A DNA stretch of 64,000 nt, from contig NZ_JARKVC010000018.1 in NCBI RefSeq assembly GCF_029851875.1, forward strand, positions 1 through 64,000, in the 5' to 3' direction. The stretch is from Actinomyces sp. GTDB lineage: Bacteria; Actinomycetota; Actinomycetes; Actinomycetales; Actinomycetaceae. The notes beneath the pieces were generated by a model. That model ran no database searches and was not told the origin of the DNA. It worked only from the letters and a program-made list of their open reading frames with translations. A program made the translations under genes and the position numbers. This document shows positions 32,679-41,848 of this stretch, in pieces (the stretch's first letter is position 1; every line of letters begins with the position of its first letter).

Positions 32679-35600
32679 ATGCTCCAGCTACGCGCCGTCA
32701 CCAAGGCCTACCGCACCGCCACGCTCACCCAGACGGCCCTGGACGCGGTCAGCGTCTCCTTCCGGGACAACGAGTTCGTCGCGGTCCTGGGCCAGTCCGG
32801 TAGCGGCAAGACCACGATGCTCAACGTCATCGGCGGACTGGACCACTTCGATTCCGGGGACCTGGTCATTGACGGCACCTCCACCCGGGACTACAAGGAC
32901 CGGGACTGGGACGCCTACCGCAACAACCGCATCGGCTTCGTCTTCCAGGCCTACAACCTCATCCCGCACCAGAGCGTGCTGGCCAACGTCGAGCTCGCCC
33001 TGACCCTGTCCGGCGTCTCCCGGGCCGAGCGGCGCGAGCGGGCGCTGGAGGCGCTGGACTCGGTGGGGCTGGCTGATCACGTGCACAAGCGTCCCAGCCA
33101 GCTCTCTGGCGGGCAGATGCAGCGCGTGGCGATCGCCCGCGCGCTCATCAACGACCCCGAGATCCTGCTGGTGGACGAGCCGACCGGCGCCCTGGACTCG
33201 CAGACCTCGGTGCAGGTGATGGACCTGCTGCGCGAGGTCGCCGCCGACCGCCTGGTCATCATGGTCACTCACAACCCCGAGCTGGCCCACGACTACGCCA
33301 CGCGGATCGTCGAGCTGGCCGACGGGCGCGTCGTGGCCGACTCCGACCCATACGAGCCGGCTGCTGAGCAGGCGCGCCAGGCCAAGGAGGCCCGGCGCAC
33401 GCGCATGGGGGCGCTCACCGCGCTCTCGCTGTCCTTCAACAACCTCATGACCAAGAAGGGACGCACGATCATGACCTCCTTCGCGGGGTCGATCGGCATC
33501 ATCGGCATCGCCCTCATCCTGGCGCTGGCCAACGGTGTCAACGGCTACATCGCGCGTACCGAGGAGGAGGCCCTGACCTCCTACCCGCTGTCCATCCAGT
33601 CCACGGGCGTGGACCTGGCCGCGCTCATGCGTGCCGGCGAGGCTGAGCGGGCCGAGGCCAAGGACGGTGAGATCCTCATGACCGAGGCGCTCACCTCCAC
33701 CATGGAGTCCACCACCGCCAACGACCTGGCCTCGCTCAAGACCTTCCTGGACTCCGCCTCCTCGGGCGTGGCCGAGCACGTGGCGGCGATCGAGTACTCC
33801 TACGACGTCTCGCCCCAGATCTACCTCGCGGACACCTCCGACGGCGTCGTGCGTGTCTTCCCGGACCAGGCGATGAGCCCGATGACCTCGGCGATGGGGG
33901 ACAGCCCGCTGTCGACGATGGCCTCCTTCGACTCCTTCCACCAGCTGCCCGAGGCCCGCGCGCTGTACGAGGACCAGTACGACGTCGTCGCCGGGCGCTG
34001 GCCCAGGTCCGCCAACGAGCTGGTGGTGGTCACGAGCCAGCGGGGCACCCTGGACAACCTCTACGAGTACACGCTGGGCCTGCGCCCCTACGCCGAGCTC
34101 CAGACGATGATGACCGACTTCATGGCCGGTCGCGCCGTGCAGATCGGGGCGGGGGCGGCAGGAGCATCCCCAGCCGCGGGCACGGGGCGAGCCGAGGGGA
34201 CAGGTCCGGCCACGCCGTCGGCCGGGCCGACCTCCACGGCGACGGCGAGGAGCGAGGCGGCGGTGCGCAGCTACTCCTACGACGACGTGCTCGGGCGGAC
34301 CTTCTCCCTGGTGCTCGCGGCGGCGCGCTACTCCTACGACGCCGAGCACCGAGTGTGGACCGACCGCTCGGACCAGGAGGAGGTCATGCGTGAGGCGGTC
34401 GCCGCGGGGCAGCGGCTGCGCGTGGTGGGGGTGGTGCGTGCGACCGACGAGACCACCACGCTCCAGCCCGGCATCTCCTACACCCCGGAGCTCACCCGCC
34501 AGGTGGTGCGCGAGGCTGCAGGCTCCCAGATCGTGCGCGCCCAGCTCGACCACCCGGACACCGACGTCTTCACCGGGCGGACCTTCGCCGAGCTGGCCGA
34601 GGGCGCGGGCGGCGGCGAGCTGGACATGTCCTCGCTGTTCACCATCGACGGCGAGAGGCTCAGGGCCGCCTTCCAGGTGGACCCCAGCGCCTTGCAGGCG
34701 GACCTGAGCGGTCTCGACCTTGCCGCCCTGAGCCTGCCTGACCTGGGTGCGAGCGCCCTGGACCTCGGCGAGGTCGACCTGTCAGGCCTGGACCTGGGAG
34801 CCCTGGCGGGTCAGGTGGACCTGTCGGGACTGGACACGAGCGACCTGGACCTGGCGAACCTGGCCACCCGCTACCCGCAGCTGGGGCAGATCGACTACGT
34901 CGCCGTCATCTCCTCGGCCCTGGAGGACGGGGTGGTCAAGGACGGCGCGGGGGAGTACCTGGCGGGCGTGGCCGCCTCCCTGCTCCAGGGCTTCATGGAT
35001 GACCTGGCCTCCCAGCCGGGCGAGGACACCGACGGCGACGGCGTGCCTGAGCGTGACTGGGTGGCCCTGGCGCAGGCCTACCTCGCCCGGCCCGAGGTGC
35101 GCGAGCAGCTCCGGGCGGCGGCTGGCTCGGACCAGCTGACCTCCTCGCTGACGAGCACGGTCTCCGGCGCGCTGGCCTCCTCGCTGGAGGCGAGCGTGGG
35201 CGGGGCGATGACGCAGATGATGACCTCGCTCCAGACCCAGATCGCCGCTCAGCTCAGCACCGCCATGGACGGCCTGGCGACCTCGCTTGCCAGTGCCGTG
35301 AGCGTGGATGGCTCGGCTTTGGCCCAGGCCTTCCAGCCCACGATGGACCAGGAGGACCTGGCCGCGCTGCTGGCGACCCTCATGACGACGACGGTGCCCA
35401 CCTACGAGGGCAATCTCGCCTCGCTCGGGTGGGCGGATGAGTCCCGCCCGTCCCAGATCGACATCTATCCCACGAGCTTTGCGGACAAGGACGCCGTCAA
35501 GACGATCCTGGACGACTACAACGCCCGGGCCGCTGCGGCCGGGCAGGACGCCAAGGTCATCACCTACACCGACCTCGTGGGCACGCTCATGAGCTCGGTG

Positions 35601-36020
35601 ACGCGGATCGTCAACATCATCACCTGGATGCTCGTCGCCTTCGTGGCGATCTCGCTGGTGGTCTCCAGCATCATGATCGCGATCATCACCTACATCTCGG
35701 TGCTGGAGCGTCGGAAGGAGATCGGCATCCTGCGCGCGATCGGGGCCTCGCGGTCGGACGTGAGGCACGTCTTTAACGCTGAGACCATCATTGAGGGACT
35801 CATTGCCGGCCTCATGGGCGTGGGGATCACGTTGCTCATCTCGCTCCCGGCCAACGCCTTTGTCCAGGCCCGGTTCAACGTCTACCCGATCGCCCACCTG
35901 CCGGTGACGGCAGGGGTGGTGCTCGTGGCGATCTCGGTGGGACTCACTCTCATCGCTGGCATCCTGCCCTCGGGGCGGGCGGCCAAGGAGGACCCGGTCG
36001 AGGCGCTGCGGGCCGAGTGA
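32679..36020 (+). CDS. Large ABC exporter fusion with repeat-rich extracytoplasmic domain (1113 aa)
   Basis: The ATG at 32679 follows a GAGAGG site. The ATPase domain has Walker [10 protein letters not shown] (residues 38-46), signature LSGGQMQR and Walker [10 protein letters not shown]. Four membrane helices of the FtsX/MacB type follow, the first near residue 270 and the last three in the final 170 residues. The extracytoplasmic loop exceeds 600 residues. It includes a run of [17 protein letters not shown]-like pentapeptide repeats (about residues 670-732), an EF-hand-like acidic motif [11 protein letters not shown] (about 783-793) and a Ser/Thr/Ala-rich helical stretch. The usual MacB loop is near 200 residues. 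A role in export or in sensing/attaching outside the cell is inferred. Confidence 0.85.
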   Translation: MLQLRAVTKAYRTATLTQTALDAVSVSFRDNEFVAVLGQSGSGKTTMLNVIGGLDHFDSGDLVIDGTSTRDYKDRDWDAYRNNRIGFVFQAYNLIPHQSVLANVELALTLSGVSRAERRERALEALDSVGLADHVHKRPSQLSGGQMQRVAIARALINDPEILLVDEPTGALDSQTSVQVMDLLREVAADRLVIMVTHNPELAHDYATRIVELADGRVVADSDPYEPAAEQARQAKEARRTRMGALTALSLSFNNLMTKKGRTIMTSFAGSIGIIGIALILALANGVNGYIARTEEEALTSYPLSIQSTGVDLAALMRAGEAERAEAKDGEILMTEALTSTMESTTANDLASLKTFLDSASSGVAEHVAAIEYSYDVSPQIYLADTSDGVVRVFPDQAMSPMTSAMGDSPLSTMASFDSFHQLPEARALYEDQYDVVAGRWPRSANELVVVTSQRGTLDNLYEYTLGLRPYAELQTMMTDFMAGRAVQIGAGAAGASPAAGTGRAEGTGPATPSAGPTSTATARSEAAVRSYSYDDVLGRTFSLVLAAARYSYDAEHRVWTDRSDQEEVMREAVAAGQRLRVVGVVRATDETTTLQPGISYTPELTRQVVREAAGSQIVRAQLDHPDTDVFTGRTFAELAEGAGGGELDMSSLFTIDGERLRAAFQVDPSALQADLSGLDLAALSLPDLGASALDLGEVDLSGLDLGALAGQVDLSGLDTSDLDLANLATRYPQLGQIDYVAVISSALEDGVVKDGAGEYLAGVAASLLQGFMDDLASQPGEDTDGDGVPERDWVALAQAYLARPEVREQLRAAAGSDQLTSSLTSTVSGALASSLEASVGGAMTQMMTSLQTQIAAQLSTAMDGLATSLASAVSVDGSALAQAFQPTMDQEDLAALLATLMTTTVPTYEGNLASLGWADESRPSQIDIYPTSFADKDAVKTILDDYNARAAAAGQDAKVITYTDLVGTLMSSVTRIVNIITWMLVAFVAISLVVSSIMIAIITYISVLERRKEIGILRAIGASRSDVRHVFNAETIIEGLIAGLMGVGITLLISLPANAFVQARFNVYPIAHLPVTAGVVLVAISVGLTLIAGILPSGRAAKEDPVEALRAE

Positions 36021-36096
36021 GCAGGCACCCGGCTGCTTGCCCGGCAGCGTAGTGTCAGTGGTGACCACGAAGGTGCTGAGGGAAGGACGCGAGGCG

Positions 36097-36687
36097 ATGG
36101 CTGAGCTCACGGCGGCGACGGACAAGAAGGTCGCGGTGCTCGTGGCCCCGGGGCTGGAGGAGGTCGAGGCGCTGGCGCCGCTGGACATCCTCTTCCGCGC
36201 TGGTATCCCGGCTGACCTCATCTCGATCACGCGCTCGCGGCAGGTCACGAGCTCTCACCAGGTGGTGCTCAGCTGCAGCGCGACCCTGGCCGAGCTGTCC
36301 GAGGCCGACCTGGAGTCCTACGACATGATCTTCCTGCCCGGTGGGATTCCGGGCACCCCGAACCTCAAGGCCGACGCGCGGGTGCGCCACCTGGTCACGC
36401 AGCGCGTGCGCACGGACCGTCCGGTCGCCGCGATCTGCGCGGCGCCGTCGATCCTGGCCGAGCTGGGGCTGCTGGAGGGACGCCGGGCGACGGCGAATCC
36501 GGGCTTTGTCCAGGTGCTGGCCGATCACGGGGCGCAGGTGAGCGAGGCGAGCGTCGTCGTCGACGGCCGGCTGCTCACGAGCCGGGGCATGGCTACGGCC
36601 GTGGACCTGGGCCTGGAGATGGTGCGTTTCTACCTGGGCGATGCGGCTGTGGAGGAGATGAAGGAGCGGATCGTCTACCAGGGCTGA
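36097..36687 (+). CDS. DJ-1/PfpI family protein (YajL-like)
   Basis: The start ATG at 36097 has AAGGA upstream and removes a non-conserved N-terminal tail, giving 196 aa. The flavodoxin-like core has VAVLVAPGLEEVEALAPLDILFRAG with the conserved Glu, FLPGGIPGTPNL, and the reactive Cys114 in VAAICAAPSIL. LTSRGMATAVDLGLEMV closes the fold. Family members are redox-linked chaperones, deglycase-like or glyoxalase III-like enzymes. Position after an exporter and near other carbonyl/oxidative-stress genes fits that role. Confidence 0.88.
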   Translation: MAELTAATDKKVAVLVAPGLEEVEALAPLDILFRAGIPADLISITRSRQVTSSHQVVLSCSATLAELSEADLESYDMIFLPGGIPGTPNLKADARVRHLVTQRVRTDRPVAAICAAPSILAELGLLEGRRATANPGFVQVLADHGAQVSEASVVVDGRLLTSRGMATAVDLGLEMVRFYLGDAAVEEMKERIVYQG

Positions 36688-36713
36688 GCCCCTCGTGCCC
36701 TCTTCGAGCGAGG

Positions 36714-36763
36714 ACGGGGCCTGGTGAGGGCGGAGGGGTGCCTCTGCCCTCACCAGGCCCCGT
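36714..36763 (+). terminator. Terminator after DJ-1/PfpI gene
   Basis: An 18-bp perfect stem (36714-36731 with 36746-36763) that can extend inward by five pairs including one G-U. It starts 27 bases after the stop codon. Confidence 0.8.
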
Positions 36764-36899
36764 TGAGCGCGCGCGGATGCCTCAGAAGCCGGTCTGGCTG
36801 ACCACGGGCGCCTCCTGGCGGGCTGGTGGGAGAAGACGTGCATTTCCCATGGATTTTTCAGGTTACCGGGGGGTGATCGTTCAGGGTGAGCGGGTTACA

Positions 36900-37096
36900 T
36901 ATGAGTCACCGCCGGACGGAACAGGTCGCGAGGGTTGGGGAACCCGGTGACCGGCTTGGACCGAGACCGCCACGGGTACTAGGGAGCCCGAGGCAGTCGC
37001 TTCGGTGAAGGAGGAGCGCTCCGTGGGCCTGGGAACCCACGTCGAGCACCTCAGTGACACAAGCCCTCGGGCCCGGGAGACCGGGCCCGAGGGCTT
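36900..37096 (+). ncRNA. Candidate structured RNA ending in a strong hairpin (unassigned)
   Basis: This 500-base gap has no convincing gene. From about 36900 the sequence is rich in short stems: GGGTT-gggg-AACCC near 36932, the palindrome GGAGCGCTCC near 37014, and CGTGGG-cctgggaa-CCCACG near 37023. It ends in a 16-bp stem AAGCCCTCGGGCCCGG (37061-37076 with 37081-37096) closed by a GAGA tetraloop. No plus-strand gene follows, so a riboswitch is less likely than a free RNA. The final hairpin may also terminate the minus-strand permease gene. Motifs of known riboswitches were looked for but not found complete. Confidence 0.35.
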
Positions 37097-37188
37097 CGTC
37101 CTGCCGGCACGCCGGTGCCGGAGAGGCTGCATGGTGAGGATCACAGTGGGGTGGCTGTCACAGCCGTCCCCACCTGGTGGTCCAGGAC

Positions 37189-38595
37189 CTACCTGCCAGT
37201 CCCGTAGCTCATGTCCTCGAGCTCCACGCCCTTTGTCTCAGGGATGTGGCGAGCGACGAGCCAGATCAGGACGGCCGTGACCACCGCGTAGGAGAGGTAG
37301 GTGCCAGCCAGTCCGAGGTGCTGCGTCAGCACGGGGAAGAGGAGGGTGACAAGCGTCCCGCCGATCCAGTTGCCGGTCGTGGCGAGGCCGATCCCCGCGG
37401 TGCGGATCTGGTTCGGGAAGATCTCTCCGAGGAAGACCCACAGCACCACGCCCCACGTGCCGCAGAAGATGACGTACACGGCGTGCACGGCGACGAGCGC
37501 GATCGCGGCCCAGGCTCCGGTCAGGTGGAGCGTGCCCCCTGCGGTGACCTCTCCCTGCATGAAGGCGACAGCTGAGAGAACCATCGCGGTGAACATGCCC
37601 ACAGCGCCCCACAGCAGCAGCGGGCGTCGGCCGACGCGGTCGATGACGCACATGCCGACGAGGGTCATGACGATGCCGATGACCGAGGTGACCACCGGGA
37701 TGAGGACGGCGGTGTCGCCCGTGAAGCCGACCGTCTCCCACAGCTCGGTCGCGTAGAGGAGGACGTTGTTGATCCCGGCCATCTGGATCAGGAACGCAAA
37801 GGCGAGAGCAAGCCAGACGACCGGGCGCAGGCCGAGCCTTGAGTCCTTGAGGTCGGACAGGGCGGGGCGGTGGTCGCTCGCCAGCGACTTCTTGATCTCC
37901 TGGACACGGCCTTGCGGGTCGGGGTCTGCGCCGGTGGCGGCAATGACGCGCGCAGCCTCTTCCTCGCGGCTGACCGAGACGAGGTAACGCGGCGACTCGG
38001 GCAGACGTAGGACAAAGAGCCCGTAGAGCACCGCAGGGAGGATCTCGACGATGAACATCCAGCGCCAGGTCGTGAGCCCCAGCAGGCCGGTTGCGTCGGC
38101 GGAGCCGGTGATCCTGACAAGGATGAAGTTCGAGATGAACGCGCCGAAGATGCCCACGGCGATGGCGAGCTGCTGAAGCGTTCCGAGACGTCCGCGCTTG
38201 TCCGCCGGAGCGATCTCAGCAATGTACGCCGGGGCGATGACGGCAGCGATGCCGACGCCCAGGCCGCCGACGAGGCGCCAGGCGATGAGTGAGCACACGT
38301 CGAAGGAGAGTCCCGACATCAGTGCAGAAGCGGCAAAGAGGACTGCTGCGGTGACCATGACGCGGACGCGGCCAAAGCGGTTGGCTGCGCCGCCTGCGAT
38401 GAGAGCGCCTGCTGCGGCACCGAGGCTGACGACCGAGACGACGACACCGGTCATGAGGGAGTCCAGCCCGAAACCGGTCTCGGTGCCCGAGAAGGAGCCG
38501 ACTGTGCCGTTGATGACGGCCACGTCGAAGCCGAAGAGGAACCCTCCGAGCGCCGCTGCCACAGAGACCTGAAGCAGCTTGTTGGTGGATGCCAT
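37189..38595 (-). CDS. MFS sugar-porter permease
   Basis: The 468-aa product has twelve predicted helices and sugar-porter signatures: GFLFGFDVAVINGTVG in helix 1, NRFGRV, PESPRYLVS, DRVGRRPLL, and PETKGVELEDM at the end. The ATG at 38595 lies in a TGATG overlap with the stop of the upstream hydrolase gene, so the two are translationally coupled. It probably imports a sugar or glycoside, or an ester substrate handled by that hydrolase. The gene pair faces a GntR-type regulator and is likely under its control. Confidence 0.9.
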   Translation of the reverse strand: MASTNKLLQVSVAAALGGFLFGFDVAVINGTVGSFSGTETGFGLDSLMTGVVVSVVSLGAAAGALIAGGAANRFGRVRVMVTAAVLFAASALMSGLSFDVCSLIAWRLVGGLGVGIAAVIAPAYIAEIAPADKRGRLGTLQQLAIAVGIFGAFISNFILVRITGSADATGLLGLTTWRWMFIVEILPAVLYGLFVLRLPESPRYLVSVSREEEAARVIAATGADPDPQGRVQEIKKSLASDHRPALSDLKDSRLGLRPVVWLALAFAFLIQMAGINNVLLYATELWETVGFTGDTAVLIPVVTSVIGIVMTLVGMCVIDRVGRRPLLLWGAVGMFTAMVLSAVAFMQGEVTAGGTLHLTGAWAAIALVAVHAVYVIFCGTWGVVLWVFLGEIFPNQIRTAGIGLATTGNWIGGTLVTLLFPVLTQHLGLAGTYLSYAVVTAVLIWLVARHIPETKGVELEDMSYGTGR

Positions 38596-40295
38596 CACCT
38601 GTCTCCTCCTAGTGAGGTCAGCGGCGTGAGGAAGGTTGTCATGAGGTCGCACAGGTTGTCCCACGTGCGAGTGCCGATGGTCGCGGGTGTGCCGTGGATG
38701 GTCCCGGGGAGCATGTGGAGCTCGACGGGCACGCCTGCGTCGGCGAGCGCTGTCGCCCAGCTGATTCCTTCGTCTCGCAGAGGGTCGGTGGGGTTAACGA
38801 CCACGAGCGTGGGCGGCATGATCTCGCGCACGAGGCTCGTCGCTGCGTACACCTCGTACGGATGGGTCTTCTCGCCGAGATAGTGAGCCCAGGCGTACCG
38901 TGCCGCCTCGGCCGTCCAGAGCGGACCGTCCTGGCACGTGGTGTACGACAGTGAGTGCATCTCTGGGTCGATGCAGGGCTCGACGGCGATCAGGGCATCA
39001 AGGCGACGGTGGGCGCCGGCGCGTGCCGTGGCCTGGACGGCTTGCTGCGCGAGGCCGGCCCCGGCCGAGTCGCCGTAGATGATGATCGGGACGTCAGGGG
39101 CCTGCTGCACCAGGTAGTCCCACGCTGCGAGACAGTCCTCCACTCCCGCGGGGAAGGGGTGCTCGGGTGCGAGGCGGTAGTCCGGGCTCACCACCAGCGC
39201 CGAGCCGACGAGCCTGCTCAGTGCGGCATTGCGCTCGTCGTCAAAGCGGGCACGGCCGGCGATGAAGCCGCCGCCGTGGATGGAGAGCACAGCGGCGCGA
39301 GCCTTCCCCTCAGGGCGATTGACACGCATCGGGACGCCGTTCCACTCAGCTGTCTCACGAATAACCCCAGGCTCGTCGGGGAAGGGGGTATCGAGCAGCC
39401 TGTCGCCGCGCTCGCGCAGCGCAGGCACGTCCCACGTGGTCTGCGGAGGTGTGGCGTCTGGGACGTGCGCGAGCTCGTCGACGATGTAGGGCTCGGGGCG
39501 CGTGAGGGGCGCGAGAGAGTCGAGGAAGGCGTCGGCGTGCTCGTAGAACGTGGAGGGCTGGTCGCGCCGTACAGAGTGTGTGGCGTCGCTGACAAGGACG
39601 CCGTGGATGTACGGATTGTCATGGATCTGCGAGAGTCCGGCCTGTCCGATGAGGACGTCGTCGCCGTCGCCTGTGACGAGGAGGGTGGGGACGGTGAGCC
39701 TTCCCAGGAGGTCGGCTCGTGGCGTGCCGACGACGCCTGTGCGTACGAAGCCACGGTCGACCAGGACCTTGCCCTGCGCCCAGGGGCCGTACTCGGCGGC
39801 GGGCCAGCCGGGGTAGCTCTTCATCAGCTCGACGATCGCGTCACCGACGTGCGCGGTGACGAGGTCCTGCCGCTGGGCGAGCTGCTCGGCCGAGGAGGCG
39901 TACATCTCGATCTGATCATCGGTAAGGAGCGCCGGGTCGTCCAGGACGAGGGCGCGGACGAGCTCGGGGCAGCGGTTGGCGATCGTCGTCGCGATAGCGC
40001 CTCCCAGGGAGTGGCCGTAGATCACGACGGGGCTGCCTGCGTTGCGTACGGCGTGGGCGACCTCCGTGAGCGCGTAGGCGCACAGGGCCTCAAAGGGGGA
40101 GCGGAGCTCCTCGTCGCCGAATGCGGGCGAGAGCCCGTGACCGAGCAGGTCAAGGCAGATGACTTCCCAGTCGTCCTTCCAGTGGCTGGCGACATCCGAC
40201 AGGGACGCCGCGCTGTCGGTCACGCCGTGCATGGCGAGGATCGTGCCGCGGGTGCGTGTGCCACTGATGGTGCGTGAGAGACGGTGCTGTGGCAT
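38595..40295 (-). CDS. Fusion of two alpha/beta hydrolases (lipase/esterase type)
   Basis: The ATG at 40295 has GGAGG upstream, giving 566 aa. The N-terminal half is a classic alpha/beta hydrolase (MHGVTDSAASL, then the nucleophile elbow GHSLGGAIATT and LLVTGDGDDVLI). The C-terminal half is of the hormone-sensitive-lipase group (SIHGGGFIAGR oxyanion motif, YGDSAGAGLAQQ elbow, NPTDPLRDEG acid and GTIHGTP histidine). Both halves keep Ser, acid and His candidates, so two active sites in one chain are possible. No signal peptide is seen, so it is cytoplasmic. Coupled to a permease gene, it probably de-esterifies an imported compound. Confidence 0.85.
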   Translation of the reverse strand: MPQHRLSRTISGTRTRGTILAMHGVTDSAASLSDVASHWKDDWEVICLDLLGHGLSPAFGDEELRSPFEALCAYALTEVAHAVRNAGSPVVIYGHSLGGAIATTIANRCPELVRALVLDDPALLTDDQIEMYASSAEQLAQRQDLVTAHVGDAIVELMKSYPGWPAAEYGPWAQGKVLVDRGFVRTGVVGTPRADLLGRLTVPTLLVTGDGDDVLIGQAGLSQIHDNPYIHGVLVSDATHSVRRDQPSTFYEHADAFLDSLAPLTRPEPYIVDELAHVPDATPPQTTWDVPALRERGDRLLDTPFPDEPGVIRETAEWNGVPMRVNRPEGKARAAVLSIHGGGFIAGRARFDDERNAALSRLVGSALVVSPDYRLAPEHPFPAGVEDCLAAWDYLVQQAPDVPIIIYGDSAGAGLAQQAVQATARAGAHRRLDALIAVEPCIDPEMHSLSYTTCQDGPLWTAEAARYAWAHYLGEKTHPYEVYAATSLVREIMPPTLVVVNPTDPLRDEGISWATALADAGVPVELHMLPGTIHGTPATIGTRTWDNLCDLMTTFLTPLTSLGGDR

Positions 40296-40332
40296 CGTTG
40301 CCTCCAAACCCGAATACCTATGGTTGATGCAG

Positions 40333-40348
40333 ATAACCCTAGAGTTAT
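40333..40348. promoter_or_regulatory. Operator candidate for GntR regulator
   Basis: ATAACCCTAGAGTTAT is a 16-bp palindrome with one mismatched pair and a CTAG centre, midway between the divergent hydrolase and regulator genes. A half-copy, TTAGGGTTA, lies at 40382-40390. The position suits autoregulation by the HutC-type protein. Confidence 0.5.
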
Positions 40349-40357
40349 TGTGGGCTG

Positions 40358-40371
40358 CTTGTCAATACAAG
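40358..40371. promoter_or_regulatory. Second palindrome in divergent region
   Basis: CTTGTCAATACAAG has perfect CTTGT/ACAAG arms around four bases. It resembles both HutC-type sites and the 4.6-16 kb island operators, so cross-regulation is possible. Confidence 0.45.
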
Positions 40372-40462
40372 GAATTCTCACTTAGGGTTAAAAATGAGGT
40401 CCCTTGGGCGTCGACGGCCCTAGGGGCGTCTCAGCTGCACACAGGATCTTGCGGAGCGAAGA

Positions 40463-41104
40463 GTGACGATGAAGCCAAAGTATGCTGCCGTGTACGAGGC
40501 GCTGGTTCAGCGCATCGAGACCATGAGCCCCGGCGACAGGCTCGAGAGCGAGACGCGGCTCGCCGAGGACTTCAACGTCGCACCCATGACCGTTCGTCGC
40601 GCCCTTGAGATGCTCTCCAACGAGGGGCGTACGGTAGGCCGCCGCGGCAAGGGGACCTTCGTCGCGGACCCGTCCCGTTCCTCGCGCCCCGACGTTCTTG
40701 GCGACACTGGTGCCCATCTGGTCTCCGCCACCCTCGAGCGTGCCGGGAGCGACCTGCCTGGATTTGATGTCGACAGCGATGCGTTCGTCTTCCGCATGGT
40801 GCACACGAGAACGCGTGAGGAGTCTGTTGTGGGTGTCCAGACGACGACGGCTGTCGCCTCCGCCTTTGACGGCCTCCTTGGGCGGGATCTTTCCCGGCCT
40901 GTCGGTGAGATTCTTGACGGGTACGGCGTTCCCGCCTCTGGTGCGCAGGTCGTCGTCGCCCAGGCGGGGGAGCACGAGGCGAAGATCCTCGGCGTCGAGG
41001 AAGGGCGGGCTTGCCTGTGCGTTCAGCAGCGCTGGGGCGAGGAGAGGCTGTACGCGCTCAGCGTGACGCTTGTGCGCACTGACAGGTACGCCCTGCGCGT
41101 GTGA
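40463..41104 (+). CDS. GntR-family transcriptional regulator (HutC subfamily)
   Basis: The 213-aa product has an N-terminal winged helix (YAAVYEALVQRIETMSPGDR, LAEDFNVAPMTVRRALEML, GRRGKGTFVA). A C-terminal UTRA-type effector domain follows (FVFRMVHTRTREESVVGVQT, LYALSVTLVRTDRYALRV). The GTG at 40463 has GGAG six bases upstream; the ATG at 40469 is also possible. It is divergent from the hydrolase/permease pair with two palindromes between, so it most likely represses that pair and itself until a small effector binds. Confidence 0.88.
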   Translation: MTMKPKYAAVYEALVQRIETMSPGDRLESETRLAEDFNVAPMTVRRALEMLSNEGRTVGRRGKGTFVADPSRSSRPDVLGDTGAHLVSATLERAGSDLPGFDVDSDAFVFRMVHTRTREESVVGVQTTTAVASAFDGLLGRDLSRPVGEILDGYGVPASGAQVVVAQAGEHEAKILGVEEGRACLCVQQRWGEERLYALSVTLVRTDRYALRV

Positions 41105-41121
41105 GCCCTCACCTTCCTCGT

Positions 41122-41191
41122 CGCTTCAGGCCCTGAACAGTCGGTTCCTGTGCTGGGAACATGGGTGACCGACTGCTCAGGGCCTGAAGCG
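41122..41191. terminator. Bidirectional terminator between convergent genes
   Basis: CGCTTCAGGCCCTGA (41122-41136) pairs with 41177-41191, then after a one-base mismatch CAGTCGGT (41138-41145) pairs with ACCGACTG (41168-41175). The total is 23 bp between the gntR stop and the stop of the next minus-strand gene. Confidence 0.8.
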
Positions 41192-41208
41192 ATACAAGGA
41201 GGACCGCG

Positions 41209-41805
41209 TCAGCGTGCGGGACGGCGCCTGGGGAGGAGCGCGATGATGAGCAGCGCCGCCCCAGCCCCGGCCAGCAGGATGATCGCAGCGCTCACCGGGT
41301 CGATCCTCACCCCCAGCCCCGTGGCCGCCAGCACCACGCCGATCGTCACCAGGACGAGACCCCACACGAGGGTTCCCGGGCGCGGGCCGGAGCGGCGAGC
41401 AGGCTCCTCGGCCTCGGGTCCCCTGGCCAGCGAGGACCCGGACCACACGGCCTCGGAGTCGTGCGGGTCCGCACCGAGGCTGCGTGCCTGCTCAGCACCA
41501 GGGGCCGAGTGCGCCTCCGCCTCCTCAGCGCTGCGCGCGCCAGGCCAGGGGCGGGTGGAGCGGATCGCCTCCAGGGGGTCGGTCGGTGCCAGGTCGTCCG
41601 CTGCGGCAGGCGCGGACCAGCCGGCCTGGGGGTGCTGCTCGGTGGCAGCGGCCGTGGGCAGCGCCTCGGTCGGGGCGGGGCCTGGAAGGACCTCAGTGGC
41701 CTGAGCGCTCTTCTCAGCGGCGGCCTCGGCCTCTTCCGGGGACATGGCGGTGGTCGGCAGGTCGGCAGGTGAGGGGGCTGACAGCGGCTGGACGGGGGAG
41801 GTCAT
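41209..41805 (-). CDS. Acidic Ala/Pro-rich membrane protein, function unknown
   Basis: The ATG at 41805 has AGGAG upstream, giving 198 aa. The first 135 residues are low-complexity, acidic and rich in Ala, Pro and Glu. Two membrane helices follow (GLVLVTIGVVLAATGLG and AAIILLAGAGAALLIIALL), with a final Arg-rich tail (PRRRPAR). It follows the PspC-domain gene by 43 bases on the same strand and probably works with it in the envelope. No known domain was recognised. Confidence 0.75.
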   Translation of the reverse strand: MTSPVQPLSAPSPADLPTTAMSPEEAEAAAEKSAQATEVLPGPAPTEALPTAAATEQHPQAGWSAPAAADDLAPTDPLEAIRSTRPWPGARSAEEAEAHSAPGAEQARSLGADPHDSEAVWSGSSLARGPEAEEPARRSGPRPGTLVWGLVLVTIGVVLAATGLGVRIDPVSAAIILLAGAGAALLIIALLPRRRPAR

Positions 41806-41848
41806 GGCTTCTACTCCTGGTAACGGTGGCTGGACGACGGGGTGGTGC

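Noticed and set aside
36900-37096. Cobalamin, c-di-AMP (ydaO) or SAM-IV riboswitch
   Set aside because: Fragments such as GGGGAACCCGGTGA and CCGCCACGGGTA recall cobalamin elements, but the conserved 3' boxes are missing and no plus-strand gene follows.
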